Source of the DNA: Cytobacillus luteolus
Lineage (GTDB): Bacteria; Bacillota; Bacilli; Bacillales; Bacillaceae_L
NCBI RefSeq assembly: GCF_017873715.1
Contig: NZ_JAGGKM010000001.1
Coordinates: 372,001 to 436,000 of the forward strand
Length of the DNA: 64,000 nucleotides
Reading direction: 5' to 3'
Below are positions 1-8,523 of the stretch, in pieces. The notes below the pieces were generated by a model that was not told where the DNA came from, ran no database searches, and saw nothing but the letters and a program-made list of their open reading frames with translations. A program made the position numbers and the translations under genes. Position 1 is the first letter of the stretch. Each line of letters starts with the position of its first letter.

Positions 1-620
1 CAGCAATTAAACTGGGTGCAGACATTGTCCATGAAGAATATGCTGACCCTGCAGCAACTGATTTCACATCTAACATTCAAAAGATCATCGAGGCAAAACC
101 TGATTATCTATTTGTTGTATGGGCAGGAGCAAACTCTCCTTGGAACCAAATTGCTGATATGAAGGTACAAGAAAAGGGAATCAAAATATCTACTGGAGCT
201 CCTGATATTGCTGCATTAAAAACAATGCAAGCGCTAGTAGGTATGGAAGGTTTCACAGTTTATCATCACACATTACCGAATAACGATATTAACAAATGGT
301 TAGTTGAAGAACATAAAGCGAAGTTTAATGGTGAGGTTCCAGATCTATTTACACCAGGAGGTATGAATGCTGCGATTGCAATCGTTGAAGCACTTAAAAA
401 GACAAATGGTGACACTGATACGGATACATTAATTAGCACAATGGAAGGTATGAGCTTTGAAACACCTAAGGGTACTATGACTTTCCGCCCAGAAGATCAT
501 CAAGCTCTTCAAACACTTTACGCAATCCGTCTAGAAATGGTAGATGGTTTTGACTATCCAGTACCAGTATTAATTCGTGAACTTACTCCAGAAGAAACTG
601 CACCTCCAATTTTGAACTAA
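1..620 (+). CDS. ABC transporter substrate-binding protein, branched-chain amino acid/carboxylate type (5' truncated)
   Basis: The C-terminal part of a periplasmic-binding-protein type I (LivJ/LivK-like) extracytoplasmic receptor. The frame is open from position 3 to the stop at 618-620, about 205 residues, so the real start and signal peptide lie upstream of the window. The visible part reads as the second lobe of this fold: an AKPDYLFVVWAGAN strand-turn segment, then a PDLFTPGGMNAA helix, and a late PKGTMTFRPEDHQALQ segment that matches the conserved G-x-x-x-F-x-x-x-D-H-Q end of the family. It is followed by livG, livF, livH and livM on the same strand, so it should be the receptor of that importer. 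The family binds Leu/Ile/Val, amides, urea or aromatic and aliphatic carboxylates, so the ligand cannot be fixed from sequence. The downstream acyl-CoA genes suggest a carboxylate. Confidence 0.9.
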   Translation, partial: AIKLGADIVHEEYADPAATDFTSNIQKIIEAKPDYLFVVWAGANSPWNQIADMKVQEKGIKISTGAPDIAALKTMQALVGMEGFTVYHHTLPNNDINKWLVEEHKAKFNGEVPDLFTPGGMNAAIAIVEALKKTNGDTDTDTLISTMEGMSFETPKGTMTFRPEDHQALQTLYAIRLEMVDGFDYPVPVLIRELTPEETAPPILN

Positions 621-632
621 TAGGTTTGCCTG

Positions 633-664
633 AGTAGACTTCGGTATCATTACCGAAGTCTACT
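633..664 (+). terminator. Intercistronic 14-bp perfect hairpin after the binding-protein gene
   Basis: Arms 633-646 and 651-664 are perfectly complementary (14 bp) around a 4-nt TCAT loop. The tail is only weakly T-rich, so it is more likely an attenuator or 3'-end stabiliser that raises binding-protein mRNA over the transporter genes than a full stop. Confidence 0.6.
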
Positions 665-728
665 TATTCGAATAAACTGCGTTCTCTTCTGAAAATTAAT
701 CCTCAAAATTTACAAGGTGGTGAAGAAG

Positions 729-1499
729 TTGACTTCAATTATTGAAACTAAGGATTTAACAATTGCGTTTGGGGGACATGTGGCAGTTGACAGTGTCAAT
801 TTCACGGTTCCTAAGAATCACTTTAAGTCAATTATCGGCCCTAATGGTGCTGGAAAAACTACATTCTTCAACCTTTTAAGCGGCCAGCTAAGTCCAACTA
901 AGGGGCAGGTGTTTCTAAAAGGTGAGGAAATTACAAAGCTTTCTCCAACAGTTAGAACACGAAAAGGAATCGGTCGTTCCTTTCAGATTACAAATGTTTT
1001 CCCGAATTTAACAGTATTAGAAAATGTAAGACTTGCTGTTCAATCGAGAGCAGGAGTTCGTTATCAAATGCTATCTCATTTTAAAAAGTTTACGCAATTC
1101 GAAGATAAATCGCATGACATTTTAAAGCTAGTGCTTCTTGATAATAAGTCGGATGCCATTGCTAAAAATCTTGCTCACGGAGAAAAACGTAAATTAGAGA
1201 TTGCGATGCTGCTAGCTCTTGAGACAGAGGTGTTGCTGCTAGATGAACCTACAGCAGGGATGTCACTTGAAGAGGTTCCAACAATCTTAGAGGTTATTAA
1301 AAAGATTAAGGCAGAAGGAAATCGAACCATCATATTAATTGAGCACAAGATGGATATGATCATGGATTTATCAGATAGTGTCATGGTGTTATTCAACGGC
1401 AAACTTTTGGCAGATGGTACACCAGAAGAAATCATGAATAACGAAACAGTACAATCGGCTTACTTAGGAGGGCTATATAATGACGACACCGCATCTTAA
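729..1499 (+). CDS. livG: ABC transporter ATP-binding protein, LivG type
   Basis: One of the two cytoplasmic ATPases that power the Liv-type importer. Visible motifs are Walker A GPNGAGKT, the family-specific LivG/LivF Q-loop region SFQITNVFPNLTVLENV, a degenerate signature AHGEKRKLEIA in place of LSGGQ, Walker B LLLDEPTAGM and the H-loop histidine in IEHKMD. The C-terminus carries the LivG-like tail ending in AYLGG. I choose the TTG at 729 because AAGGTGGTG lies six bases before it. The GTG at 717 in the same frame has no ribosome-binding site. The gene overlaps livF by 20 nt, which indicates translational coupling. The weakened signature motif is ordinary for this subfamily. Confidence 0.9.
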   Translation: MTSIIETKDLTIAFGGHVAVDSVNFTVPKNHFKSIIGPNGAGKTTFFNLLSGQLSPTKGQVFLKGEEITKLSPTVRTRKGIGRSFQITNVFPNLTVLENVRLAVQSRAGVRYQMLSHFKKFTQFEDKSHDILKLVLLDNKSDAIAKNLAHGEKRKLEIAMLLALETEVLLLDEPTAGMSLEEVPTILEVIKKIKAEGNRTIILIEHKMDMIMDLSDSVMVLFNGKLLADGTPEEIMNNETVQSAYLGGLYNDDTAS

Positions 1500-2190
1500 A
1501 CTTGATGGAGTTGAAACTTATATTGACCAATATCATATTTTACAAGGCGTATCCTTCGAGGTACCAAGAGGTGAAGTTACTGTCTTATTAGGCCGTAATG
1601 GAGCAGGAAAAACAACAACCTTACGTAGCATTATGGGGCTTAACCCAGCGGCGAAAGGGAAAATTCTTTACAATGACCAAGAGATACAGGGATTGCCAAC
1701 CTATACAATTGCTAGCAAAGGAATTGGCTATGTACCTGAAGATCAAGGGATATTTGCTGATTTGACTGTAGAAGAGAATATGAAGGTTGCTATAAAAAAA
1801 GAAAATGATGAAACGAAGGAACGACTAGAGTATATTTTAAATTTATTTCCTGACTTAAAAACGTTTTGGAAAAGACGAGGCGGTAATTTAAGTGGAGGAC
1901 AAAAGCAAATGCTCTCTATTGCTAGGGCATATGTGAATGAAAATGACTTACTTTTAATTGATGAACCAAGTAAAGGTCTTGCTCCAATTATTGTTGAGAA
2001 GGTAATGGAATCGATCCAGGAAATGAAAGCAAAGACAACTATTGTTCTTGTTGAACAGAACTTTATCATGGCAAGTACAATAGGTGATCATTTTTATATT
2101 ATCGATGACGGCCGTTCTGTTTATCACGGTGAAATGCAAGAACTAAAAGAGAATGAGCAATTACGTAAACAATATTTAGGGATTGCCTAA
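1480..2190 (+). CDS. livF: ABC transporter ATP-binding protein, LivF type
   Basis: Second ATPase subunit of the importer, pairing with LivG. It has Walker A GRNGAGKT, a canonical signature LSGGQKQMLSIARAY, Walker B LLLIDEPSKGLAP and the H-loop-equivalent VEQNF (Q in place of H is normal for LivF). It ends with the typical LRKQYLGIA tail. The ATG at 1480 follows AGGAGGG at 1466-1472 and lies inside the end of livG. Length (236 residues) is standard for LivF. Confidence 0.92.
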   Translation: MTTPHLKLDGVETYIDQYHILQGVSFEVPRGEVTVLLGRNGAGKTTTLRSIMGLNPAAKGKILYNDQEIQGLPTYTIASKGIGYVPEDQGIFADLTVEENMKVAIKKENDETKERLEYILNLFPDLKTFWKRRGGNLSGGQKQMLSIARAYVNENDLLLIDEPSKGLAPIIVEKVMESIQEMKAKTTIVLVEQNFIMASTIGDHFYIIDDGRSVYHGEMQELKENEQLRKQYLGIA

Positions 2191-2218
2191 ACGTTAAATT
2201 GGAAGGAGGTCAAGTTAA

Positions 2219-3079
2219 ATGGATGTAATTATTAATTTAACGGTAAATGGTTTAGCAACAGGTATGCTAATTTTCTTACTCGCGGCAGGGTTAACCTTGA
2301 TTTTTGGATTAATGGATGTTCTTAATTTTGCTCACGGCGGACTATTTGCTTGGGGAGCCTATGCTGGTATATGGACGTATACAACTTCAGGAAGCTTTTT
2401 AATTGGTATTATTTGTGCAATGCTTACAGGTCTTATCCTTGGATATTTAATGGAACGTTATATTGTTCAACCAGTTTACGGTAACCATATTCAACAAATC
2501 CTCATAACACTGGGATTGATGTTAGTGTTATCTGAAATGCTGAAGGTCGTTTGGGGTCCAAATCAATTAAGTGCAACTACACCGAGTTATTTATCTGGTA
2601 GTTGGGAATTCGGTGGGGTTATCTTAATTAAATATCGTTTACTGATTATTGCAGTAGGTTTCCTAGTGTTTTTCCTCATTCATTACATTTTAAAGAATAC
2701 GAAAATCGGATTAATTGTACGCGCTGGTGTTATGGATAAGGAAATGGTTCAATCACTAGGCATAAATATCAAAAAAGTTTTTATGCTCGTATTCATGGTT
2801 GGATCCGCATTGGCTGCACTAGGTGGAGTGTTACTTGGCCCATACTCCGGTGTTATTCATGCAGAAATGGGGCTAGAGTTCGGAATCCTAGCTTTTATTG
2901 TTGTCGTTATTGGAGGAATGGGAAGCATTACAGGTTCGGTTTTAGCTGCGATTTTAGTAGGGTTGGCTGGTTCGTATATGGCGTATTATGTTCCAGATTT
3001 AGCCCTTGCTGTAAACATGCTTCTCATGGCACTAGTATTAATCTTTAAGCCACAAGGTCTATTTGGGATAAAGGGGTGA
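2219..3079 (+). CDS. livH: Branched-chain amino acid-type ABC transporter permease, LivH type
   Basis: Inner-membrane permease with about eight hydrophobic segments over 286 residues. It shows the LivH hallmarks: an early GLTLIFGLMDVLNFAHGGLF stretch and a late GILAFIVVVIGGMGSI loop, the EAA-like coupling region that contacts the ATPases. The start at 2219 follows a strong GGAAGGAGG site. It lies 28 nt after livF and 4 nt before livM, in one operon with both ATPases, and forms the heterodimeric channel with LivM. Confidence 0.92.
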   Translation: MDVIINLTVNGLATGMLIFLLAAGLTLIFGLMDVLNFAHGGLFAWGAYAGIWTYTTSGSFLIGIICAMLTGLILGYLMERYIVQPVYGNHIQQILITLGLMLVLSEMLKVVWGPNQLSATTPSYLSGSWEFGGVILIKYRLLIIAVGFLVFFLIHYILKNTKIGLIVRAGVMDKEMVQSLGINIKKVFMLVFMVGSALAALGGVLLGPYSGVIHAEMGLEFGILAFIVVVIGGMGSITGSVLAAILVGLAGSYMAYYVPDLALAVNMLLMALVLIFKPQGLFGIKG

Positions 3080-3083
3080 AGAT

Positions 3084-4094
3084 ATGAAACTATTACAAAC
3101 TAATTCACAAAAGGCAAACCTAGTGTATGTGTTGATGGCTTTCTTTTTACTCCTCTTTCCATTTATAAACGATTCTAGAAGTTTAATGATCATTTTTACA
3201 CAGATGTTTATCTTTGCAATCTTAGCTATGAGTTATGATATTTTGCTAGGTTATACAGGAATTGTTTCATTTGGTCATGCGATGTTCTTCGGAATAGGTG
3301 CATATACGACTGGTATCTTTATGAAACAGTTCGATAGTACAACGGTTTACTTATTACTTTCTATTGTAGTTGGTGCCATTTTAGCTGGGATTGTAAGTTA
3401 TATTGTAGGTCTGCTTTCATTACGATTAAAAAGTCACTTTTATGCTATGTTAACCCTTGCATTTTCAGGTCTATTCCTTGTTTTAGCTGAAAAGTGGAGA
3501 ACGCTAACTTATGGAAATGATGGATTCACGTTCCCAATTCCTGATTATTTAAAAGATAGGTTAACTCTTTATTTAATTTCCTTTGGACTTATGGTTCTCG
3601 TGTTTATTATTTTAAAAAGGTTTACGGAATCGCCACTCGGTCGAGTGTTACAGGCAATAAGGGAAAATGAACCGAGAACAGAATCACTTGGATATAATGT
3701 TCTACACTATAAGATTATTGCAAGTGTTGTTGCTGGAGTAATTGCTAGTTTATCAGGGTCACTTTACGTACTTACACTACGATTTGTAAATACGTCTGTA
3801 TTTACAATGGATATCACGCTTGATGCGTTATTAATGACAATTATCGGTGGTGTAGGAACATTAGTAGGTGCAATTATAGGTGCTGGATTGATTGAATTTG
3901 CTCATCATTGGTTAACTGGTCTTTCAAAGGTCCATTGGATCTTTGAGCGTTGGATTATTTTCTTCGGAATCTTATACATTTTAGTTGTTATGTTCTTCCC
4001 TTACGGACTTGTTGGAAGCTTTAAGCTTTGGTGGTTCAAACGCCGTTCGAAAAAGGGGAAAGAAACTACTTCGAATCATGACATTGCAAGCTAA
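3084..4094 (+). CDS. livM: Branched-chain amino acid-type ABC transporter permease, LivM type
   Basis: Second permease of the importer, 336 residues with about nine to ten membrane segments. Family features are LAMSYDILLGYTGIVSFGHAMFFGIGAYT near the N-terminus (the conserved G-x-x-S-x-G-H-x-x-F-x-G-x-G-A-Y-T), the cytoplasmic RFTESPLGRVLQAIRENE loop and LDALLMTIIGGVGTLVGAIIG near the C-terminus. The tail after the last helix is basic (KRRSKKGKE). The gene follows livH by 4 nt with a GGGGTGAAG site, and its end is followed within 14 nt by a small ORF. Confidence 0.92.
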   Translation: MKLLQTNSQKANLVYVLMAFFLLLFPFINDSRSLMIIFTQMFIFAILAMSYDILLGYTGIVSFGHAMFFGIGAYTTGIFMKQFDSTTVYLLLSIVVGAILAGIVSYIVGLLSLRLKSHFYAMLTLAFSGLFLVLAEKWRTLTYGNDGFTFPIPDYLKDRLTLYLISFGLMVLVFIILKRFTESPLGRVLQAIRENEPRTESLGYNVLHYKIIASVVAGVIASLSGSLYVLTLRFVNTSVFTMDITLDALLMTIIGGVGTLVGAIIGAGLIEFAHHWLTGLSKVHWIFERWIIFFGILYILVVMFFPYGLVGSFKLWWFKRRSKKGKETTSNHDIAS

Positions 4095-4107
4095 AGGAGT
4101 AGAGGCG

Positions 4108-4290
4108 ATGAGTGAGAACAGTCAACTGATTTCTTCGTTTGTGGTCAGATGCAATTTGGTTGATATTGATGAAACATCAGGAGAGAAACAATGGCGAATT
4201 AAGGTTAGTCATGTGCAAGGTGAAGAAGAAGTGGCTGTGAAAAATATGGATGAGGCGGTTAGCTTCATGAAACAAATAATTGGAGAGTGA
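4108..4290 (+). CDS. Small conserved-context protein of unknown function (60 aa)
   Basis: I do not recognise this protein. It is 60 residues, soluble-looking and acidic, with alternating strand-like segments (LISSFVVRCNLVDID, WRIKVSHVQGEEEVAVKN) and a final amphipathic helix (MDEAVSFMKQIIGE). The open frame extends upstream into livM, but the ATG at 4108 has AAAGGAG eight bases before it, so I take that start. It sits between livM and the condensing-enzyme gene with gaps of 13 and 6 nt, so it is co-transcribed and probably co-translated with the catabolic genes. A small subunit or regulator of the condensing enzyme is possible but speculative. Confidence 0.65.
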   Translation: MSENSQLISSFVVRCNLVDIDETSGEKQWRIKVSHVQGEEEVAVKNMDEAVSFMKQIIGE

Positions 4291-4296
4291 AGGACA

Positions 4297-5307
4297 TTGC
4301 CAACAATCGGTGTTTTAAGTACCGGAGTCTATCTGCCTGAAACGTACGAAACGGCTGAGGAAATTGCTGCAAAATCAGGGATTCCACAGGATGTCATTGA
4401 GAAGAAGCTTGGCATAACTCGAAAGCCAATCCCTGGTTCTGCAGATCATACTTGTCAAATGGGGATTAATGCAGCTAAAAAGGCGATCGCCAAAGCTGGA
4501 ATTGATCCGCTATCTATTGACCTAGTAATCTATATTGGAGAAGAGCATAAAGAATATCCATTGTGGACAGCAGCTATTAAACTACAACAAGAGGTAGGAG
4601 CTGAGAACGCATGGGCATTTGATGTGGCAATGAGATGTGGAACGACAGTAATGGCTCTTAAAGTAGCAAAGGACATGATGATTGCAGATTCTTCTATTAC
4701 TACAGTTTTATTAGCTGGTGGCTATCGTAATGGTGACTTCATTGATTACGAAAATCCACGTACAAGGTTTATGTATAACTTAGGTGCGGGTGGAGGAGCT
4801 CTTCTTTTACAAAAAGGGATAGAGAAAAATCAAGTGTTAGAAACGACCATTATGACAGACGGTTCTTTTTCAGAGGATGTTGTAGTTGTTGCAGGTGGTA
4901 CGAAGGAACCTATTACAGCGGAAGCGATTGAAAATAAACGTAATATGCTTGATGTGCTAGATCCAAAGGGAATGAAGCTGAGATTAGAAGAAAAATCAAT
5001 GAAGAACTTTTTAAAGGTTATTCGTTCATCGCTGGAGAAAAGTGGTTATACAGAAGATGATATCGACTATTTAGGTATTCTTCATATGAAAAAATCTGCT
5101 CATGATTTTGTTTTAAATGAGTTGGGCTTATCTGACAATCAATCCATCTATTTAAATGAATATGGGCATATTGGACAAATTGATCAAATTCTTTCGTTAG
5201 AATTAGCAGAAAAATCTGGTAAAATAAAAGCAGGCGACATCATCGTTTTGGTTAGTGCAGGAATAGGCTATGCGTGGGGAGCAACAACCATTAAATGGGG
5301 GGAATAA
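4297..5307 (+). CDS. 3-oxoacyl-ACP synthase III-like (thiolase-fold) condensing enzyme
   Basis: A thiolase-fold enzyme related to FabH/HMG-CoA synthase, 336 residues. The nucleophilic cysteine is in AMRCGTT (Cys114), and the histidine of the usual H-Q-A motif is probably His263 in ILHMKKSAHD. The usual catalytic Asn position (G-N-T-S in FabH) reads YGHIGQID here, with His291 instead. The C-terminal GIGYAWGATTIKW loop closes the fold. It is probably not the housekeeping fatty-acid FabH, because it lies in a transporter/hydrolase/SDR/thiolase operon and lacks the Asn. The start is TTG at 4297, immediately before PTIGVLSTGVYLPE, the usual N-terminal strand of this family. It likely forms or breaks a C-C bond in a beta-keto thioester. 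The substrate is unknown. Confidence 0.8.
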   Translation: MPTIGVLSTGVYLPETYETAEEIAAKSGIPQDVIEKKLGITRKPIPGSADHTCQMGINAAKKAIAKAGIDPLSIDLVIYIGEEHKEYPLWTAAIKLQQEVGAENAWAFDVAMRCGTTVMALKVAKDMMIADSSITTVLLAGGYRNGDFIDYENPRTRFMYNLGAGGGALLLQKGIEKNQVLETTIMTDGSFSEDVVVVAGGTKEPITAEAIENKRNMLDVLDPKGMKLRLEEKSMKNFLKVIRSSLEKSGYTEDDIDYLGILHMKKSAHDFVLNELGLSDNQSIYLNEYGHIGQIDQILSLELAEKSGKIKAGDIIVLVSAGIGYAWGATTIKWGE

Positions 5308-5309
5308 GA

Positions 5310-6221
5310 ATGCCAACTATTCAACTGAAATCTGTAAAACTAGCAAACGGAGAGACATTAGGGTATAGAGAACGTGAGGGTGGAGAACATGTTGTGTTAC
5401 TAATCCATGGTAATATGACTTCTTCAAAGCATTGGGATCTAGTGTTAGAAAATATGGATGAGGATTATAAACTTTATGCAGTTGATATGAGAGGGTTTGG
5501 TATATCTACATATATGGAACCTGTTAACTCTATTAAAGATTTCTCAGATGATATTAAACTTTTTGTAGATGAGCTAGGATTAAAGGATTTTACAATCATC
5601 GGTTGGTCAACTGGTGGAGCAGTTGGAATGCAATTTGTTGGGGACTACCCAGGTTATTGTCAAAAACTCGTTCTATTAGCTTCTGCCTCTACGAGAGGTT
5701 ATCCGTTCTTTGACCTTGATGCAACTGGTCAACTTGATATAACAAAGCGTTTAGTCACAAAGGAAGATATAGACCGAGATAGAGCCAGAACAATTCCAGT
5801 TCAACAAGCTTATGATACAAATGACCAGGCTTTTTTAAAAGGATTATGGAATATGATGATTTACCGTAAAAATCAACCAGAGGAAACACGTTACAATGAA
5901 TATGTAGAGGATATGATGACACAACGTAACTTAAGGGATGTCTATTACTCTTTAAATACGTTTAACATTAGTAATCATCATAATGGCCTAAATGAGGGTA
6001 CTGGTTTAGTAGGCAATATTAAGATTCCTGTACTAGTCCTTCGTGGGAATGAAGATTTGGTTATTACTGAAAACATGGCAAAAGAAATTGTAGAGGACCT
6101 AGGAGAATATGCAACCTTTGTCGAATTAAAAGGATGTGGGCATTCTCCACTAGTAGATGACCTCGAACAATTATTAGGTGTAGTAGCTGAATTTTTGGAA
6201 GAGAAGGAGTTATCAAAATGA
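5310..6221 (+). CDS. Alpha/beta-fold hydrolase
   Basis: A cytoplasmic serine hydrolase of 303 residues with no signal peptide. The nucleophile elbow is GWSTGG (Ser100), the oxyanion strand is LLIHGNMTSS (His33-Gly34), the acid is probably in RGNEDLVI, and the catalytic histidine is in GCGHSPLVDD. The ATG at 5310 follows a GGGGGGAAT site. An in-frame ATG at 5295 lies inside that site and is less likely. The gene begins 2 nt after the condensing-enzyme stop and overlaps the SDR by 4 nt. In this operon it may hydrolyse a thioester, an ester or a C-C bond of a ring-cleavage or beta-diketone intermediate. Sequence alone does not decide. Confidence 0.85.
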   Translation: MPTIQLKSVKLANGETLGYREREGGEHVVLLIHGNMTSSKHWDLVLENMDEDYKLYAVDMRGFGISTYMEPVNSIKDFSDDIKLFVDELGLKDFTIIGWSTGGAVGMQFVGDYPGYCQKLVLLASASTRGYPFFDLDATGQLDITKRLVTKEDIDRDRARTIPVQQAYDTNDQAFLKGLWNMMIYRKNQPEETRYNEYVEDMMTQRNLRDVYYSLNTFNISNHHNGLNEGTGLVGNIKIPVLVLRGNEDLVITENMAKEIVEDLGEYATFVELKGCGHSPLVDDLEQLLGVVAEFLEEKELSK

Positions 6222-6955
6222 GACTACAAGATAAAGTAGCAATTATAACCGGTGCAGCAAACGGTTTAGGCTATGAAGCGGCAGTAACATTTACTAGAGA
6301 AGGAGCTAAAGTTGCACTTGTTGACTTTGATCAAAGTGGTGAGCAAAGAGCTCAGGAGCTAAAAGATCAAGGAGCAGATGTTGAGTTTTTTCAAGTTGAT
6401 GTAGCTAATCGTGAAAGCGTTGACAACATGGTATCACAAGTACTCGATCGTTTTGGTAAAATCGACATCTTGATTAATAATGCAGGTATTACTCGTGATG
6501 GTATGCTAACGAAACTATCGCAAGAAGATTTTCAAAAAGTACTTGATGTTAATTTAACTGGTGTTTTCAACTGTACACAGGCTGTTGTACCTCACATGAT
6601 TTCTCAAAGCTATGGGAAAATTGTTAGTACATCTTCTGTTTCTGGAGTGTATGGTAATGTTGGTCAAACCAATTATGCAGCAACTAAGGCAGCAGTTGTT
6701 GGAATGACTAAAACATGGGCAAAAGAGCTTGGACGAAAAGGCATTAATGTTAATGCAGTTGCTCCTGGCTTTATTGAAACGAATATGGTTGCAGCTGTAC
6801 CTGAAAAAGTAATTGAACAAATGAAATCTATTATTCCCCTACAACGTTTAGGGAAGCCGTCAGACATTGCAAATGCATATCTCTATTTAGCTTCCGATGA
6901 AGCTACATACGTAAATGGCACTACACTACATGTAGACGGTGGAATAATGATGTAA
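6218..6955 (+). CDS. SDR-family oxidoreductase, 3-oxoacyl-ACP/CoA reductase (FabG-like)
   Basis: Classical short-chain dehydrogenase, 245 residues. It has the TGAANGLG dinucleotide-binding motif (11-18), Asp37 in LVDFD after beta-2 (favouring NAD over NADP), NNAG at 87-90, and the catalytic Ser140, Tyr153 and Lys157 in YAATK. The C-terminal VNGTTLHVDGG is typical of FabG. It overlaps the hydrolase by an ATGA junction. The Asp after beta-2 and the operon context point to oxidation of a 3-hydroxyacyl-CoA to a 3-keto thioester for the following thiolase, rather than fatty-acid synthesis. This is an inference. Confidence 0.9.
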   Translation: MRLQDKVAIITGAANGLGYEAAVTFTREGAKVALVDFDQSGEQRAQELKDQGADVEFFQVDVANRESVDNMVSQVLDRFGKIDILINNAGITRDGMLTKLSQEDFQKVLDVNLTGVFNCTQAVVPHMISQSYGKIVSTSSVSGVYGNVGQTNYAATKAAVVGMTKTWAKELGRKGINVNAVAPGFIETNMVAAVPEKVIEQMKSIIPLQRLGKPSDIANAYLYLASDEATYVNGTTLHVDGGIMM

Positions 6956-6965
6956 TACAAAGGAT

Positions 6966-6995
6966 CGAGTGTGTTAAATCTGCACTCGGTTTTTG
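6966..6995 (+). terminator. Rho-independent terminator after the SDR gene
   Basis: A CGAGTG/CACTCG stem (6966-6971 with 6983-6988) followed by a run of T. It separates the transporter-KAS-hydrolase-SDR operon from the thiolase gene, which therefore may have its own promoter or depend on read-through. Confidence 0.7.
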
Positions 6996-7042
6996 CGTTT
7001 TTAATTTTAAAAGAAAAATAGACTATAAGAGGAGCTGGAGTT

Positions 7043-8224
7043 ATGAGAAATGTAGTAATTACATCAGCAGTTCGTTCACCAATCGGCACATTTGGAGGTG
7101 CCTTTAAAGACTTACTTCCAACAGATTTAATTGTACCTGTTTTAAAAGAAGCTGTTTCAAAAAGTGGCTTGGCAAATGATGAAGTGAATGAAGTTATTTT
7201 AGGACATTGTATTCAAAGAACAGATGAGCCTAATACAGCAAGAACTGCCGCATTATTAGCAGGTTTAGCTGATACAACAACTGGTTTTACTGTCCAAAGA
7301 CAATGTGCTTCAGGTATGCAAGCTGTCATTTCTGCTGCACTTCAAATTCAAGCTGGGTTATCAGATGTTGTTGTTGCGGGTGGAGTAGAAGCAATGAGCT
7401 CTAGTCCATATGTATTAAAGCAGCACCGTTGGGGAGCAAGAATGCAGCACGGACAAGTAACTGATACAGTATGGGAGATCTTAGAGGATCCGATTCATCA
7501 TATTATGATGGGGGAAACGGCAGAAAACCTTGCTGATCTTCATGAAATCTCAAGAGAAGAGCAAGATGAGGTAGCTTTGTTAAGTCACCAACGTGCCCTT
7601 CATGCCATCGAAAATGGTTATTTTGACTCTCAAATTGTTCCAATTATAATAAAATCACGTAAAGGTGATGTAACTGTTACGAAGGATGAAAACCCACGTC
7701 AGGATTTAACAGCTGATAAGTTAGCGGGATTACGTCCAGTGTTTAGAAAAGACGGAACAGTAACGGCAGGTAATGCATCTAGTTTAAATGATGCAGCAGC
7801 TGCATTAGTGTTAATGGCAGAAGATGTGGCGATTGAAAAAGGCCTTACACCACTTGCACGAATTTCAGGGTTTTCTCTAGCTGGGGTTGACCCAAAGGTA
7901 ATGGGACGTGGACCAGTGCCAGCTATTAAAGATGGATTAAACAAAGTAGGGTGGGCATTAGAAGAGGCAGATTTAATTGAGGTTAATGAAGCGTTTGCTG
8001 CGCAATATTTAGCTGTAGAAAAAGAACTTGGATTAGATCGTAACAAAGTAAATGTGAATGGAAGCGGGATAAGTCTGGGCCATCCAATTGGATGTACAGG
8101 AGCTAGACTCGTAGTTTCACTGGTACATGAATTACAGCGCCAGAACCTGCAAAAAGGAATTGCCAGCCTTTGTGTTGGTGGAGGTATGGGTGCTACTGTG
8201 TTTGTAGAGGCATTTAATAAATAA
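7043..8224 (+). CDS. Thiolase family protein (acetyl-CoA C-acyltransferase)
   Basis: Full-length 393-residue thiolase. The nucleophilic cysteine is Cys88 in QRQCASGMQAV, the histidine is His347 in GHPIGCTGAR, and the second catalytic cysteine is Cys377 in LCVGGGMG. NEAFAAQYLA is also present. All residues for thiolytic cleavage or Claisen condensation are intact. A GAGGAGCTGGAG site precedes the ATG at 7043. It is a biosynthetic/degradative acetyl-CoA acyltransferase by family. Beside the SDR and acyl-CoA ligase it most likely performs the last beta-oxidation-type step of this catabolic cluster, releasing acetyl-CoA. Confidence 0.92.
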   Translation: MRNVVITSAVRSPIGTFGGAFKDLLPTDLIVPVLKEAVSKSGLANDEVNEVILGHCIQRTDEPNTARTAALLAGLADTTTGFTVQRQCASGMQAVISAALQIQAGLSDVVVAGGVEAMSSSPYVLKQHRWGARMQHGQVTDTVWEILEDPIHHIMMGETAENLADLHEISREEQDEVALLSHQRALHAIENGYFDSQIVPIIIKSRKGDVTVTKDENPRQDLTADKLAGLRPVFRKDGTVTAGNASSLNDAAAALVLMAEDVAIEKGLTPLARISGFSLAGVDPKVMGRGPVPAIKDGLNKVGWALEEADLIEVNEAFAAQYLAVEKELGLDRNKVNVNGSGISLGHPIGCTGARLVVSLVHELQRQNLQKGIASLCVGGGMGATVFVEAFNK

Positions 8225-8236
8225 TATTAATATACG

Positions 8237-8272
8237 CGCAATACCTGTTTGGGGCAGGTGTTGCGTTTTTTT
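8237..8272 (+). terminator. Rho-independent terminator after the thiolase gene
   Basis: An 11-bp stem (8237-8247 with 8255-8265, one G-U pair) with a GC-rich loop, followed by seven T. A canonical strong terminator. Confidence 0.9.
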
Positions 8273-8289
8273 GTGATTTGTTAAGATTT

Positions 8290-8453
8290 TTGGGGTCACT
8301 AATTTCATAATATTTCTATTATAGCTCATCAAATTGCTACTATGAGATCCCTCAATTCAAAATATTTCCATCCAGGTGCATCAAACTGCCCCTTTGAGAC
8401 CCTTCGATTCAAAATATTTCCGATCAGGTGCATCAAACTGCTTCTATGAGATC
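8290..8453. repeat. Three imperfect tandem copies of a 52-nt repeat
   Basis: The CA(T/A)AATATTTC motif recurs at 8306, 8358 and 8410, a spacing of exactly 52 nt. The flanking stretches (GGTGCATCAAACTGC and TATGAGATC/TTGAGACCC) recur with the same period. The first copy is the most diverged. No ORF, promoter or recombinase is associated. It fills the gap between the thiolase terminator and the ligase promoter region. Confidence 0.85.
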
Positions 8454-8523
8454 ATTGTAACTATCCTGTAACTACCTTCTTATATAGTCAATGTAGATAT
8501 TGACGATGTGAGGAGAGATTTTT

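Noticed and set aside
4297-5307. Housekeeping FabH
   Set aside because: The catalytic Asn position is His, and the neighbours are catabolic rather than fatty-acid-synthesis genes.
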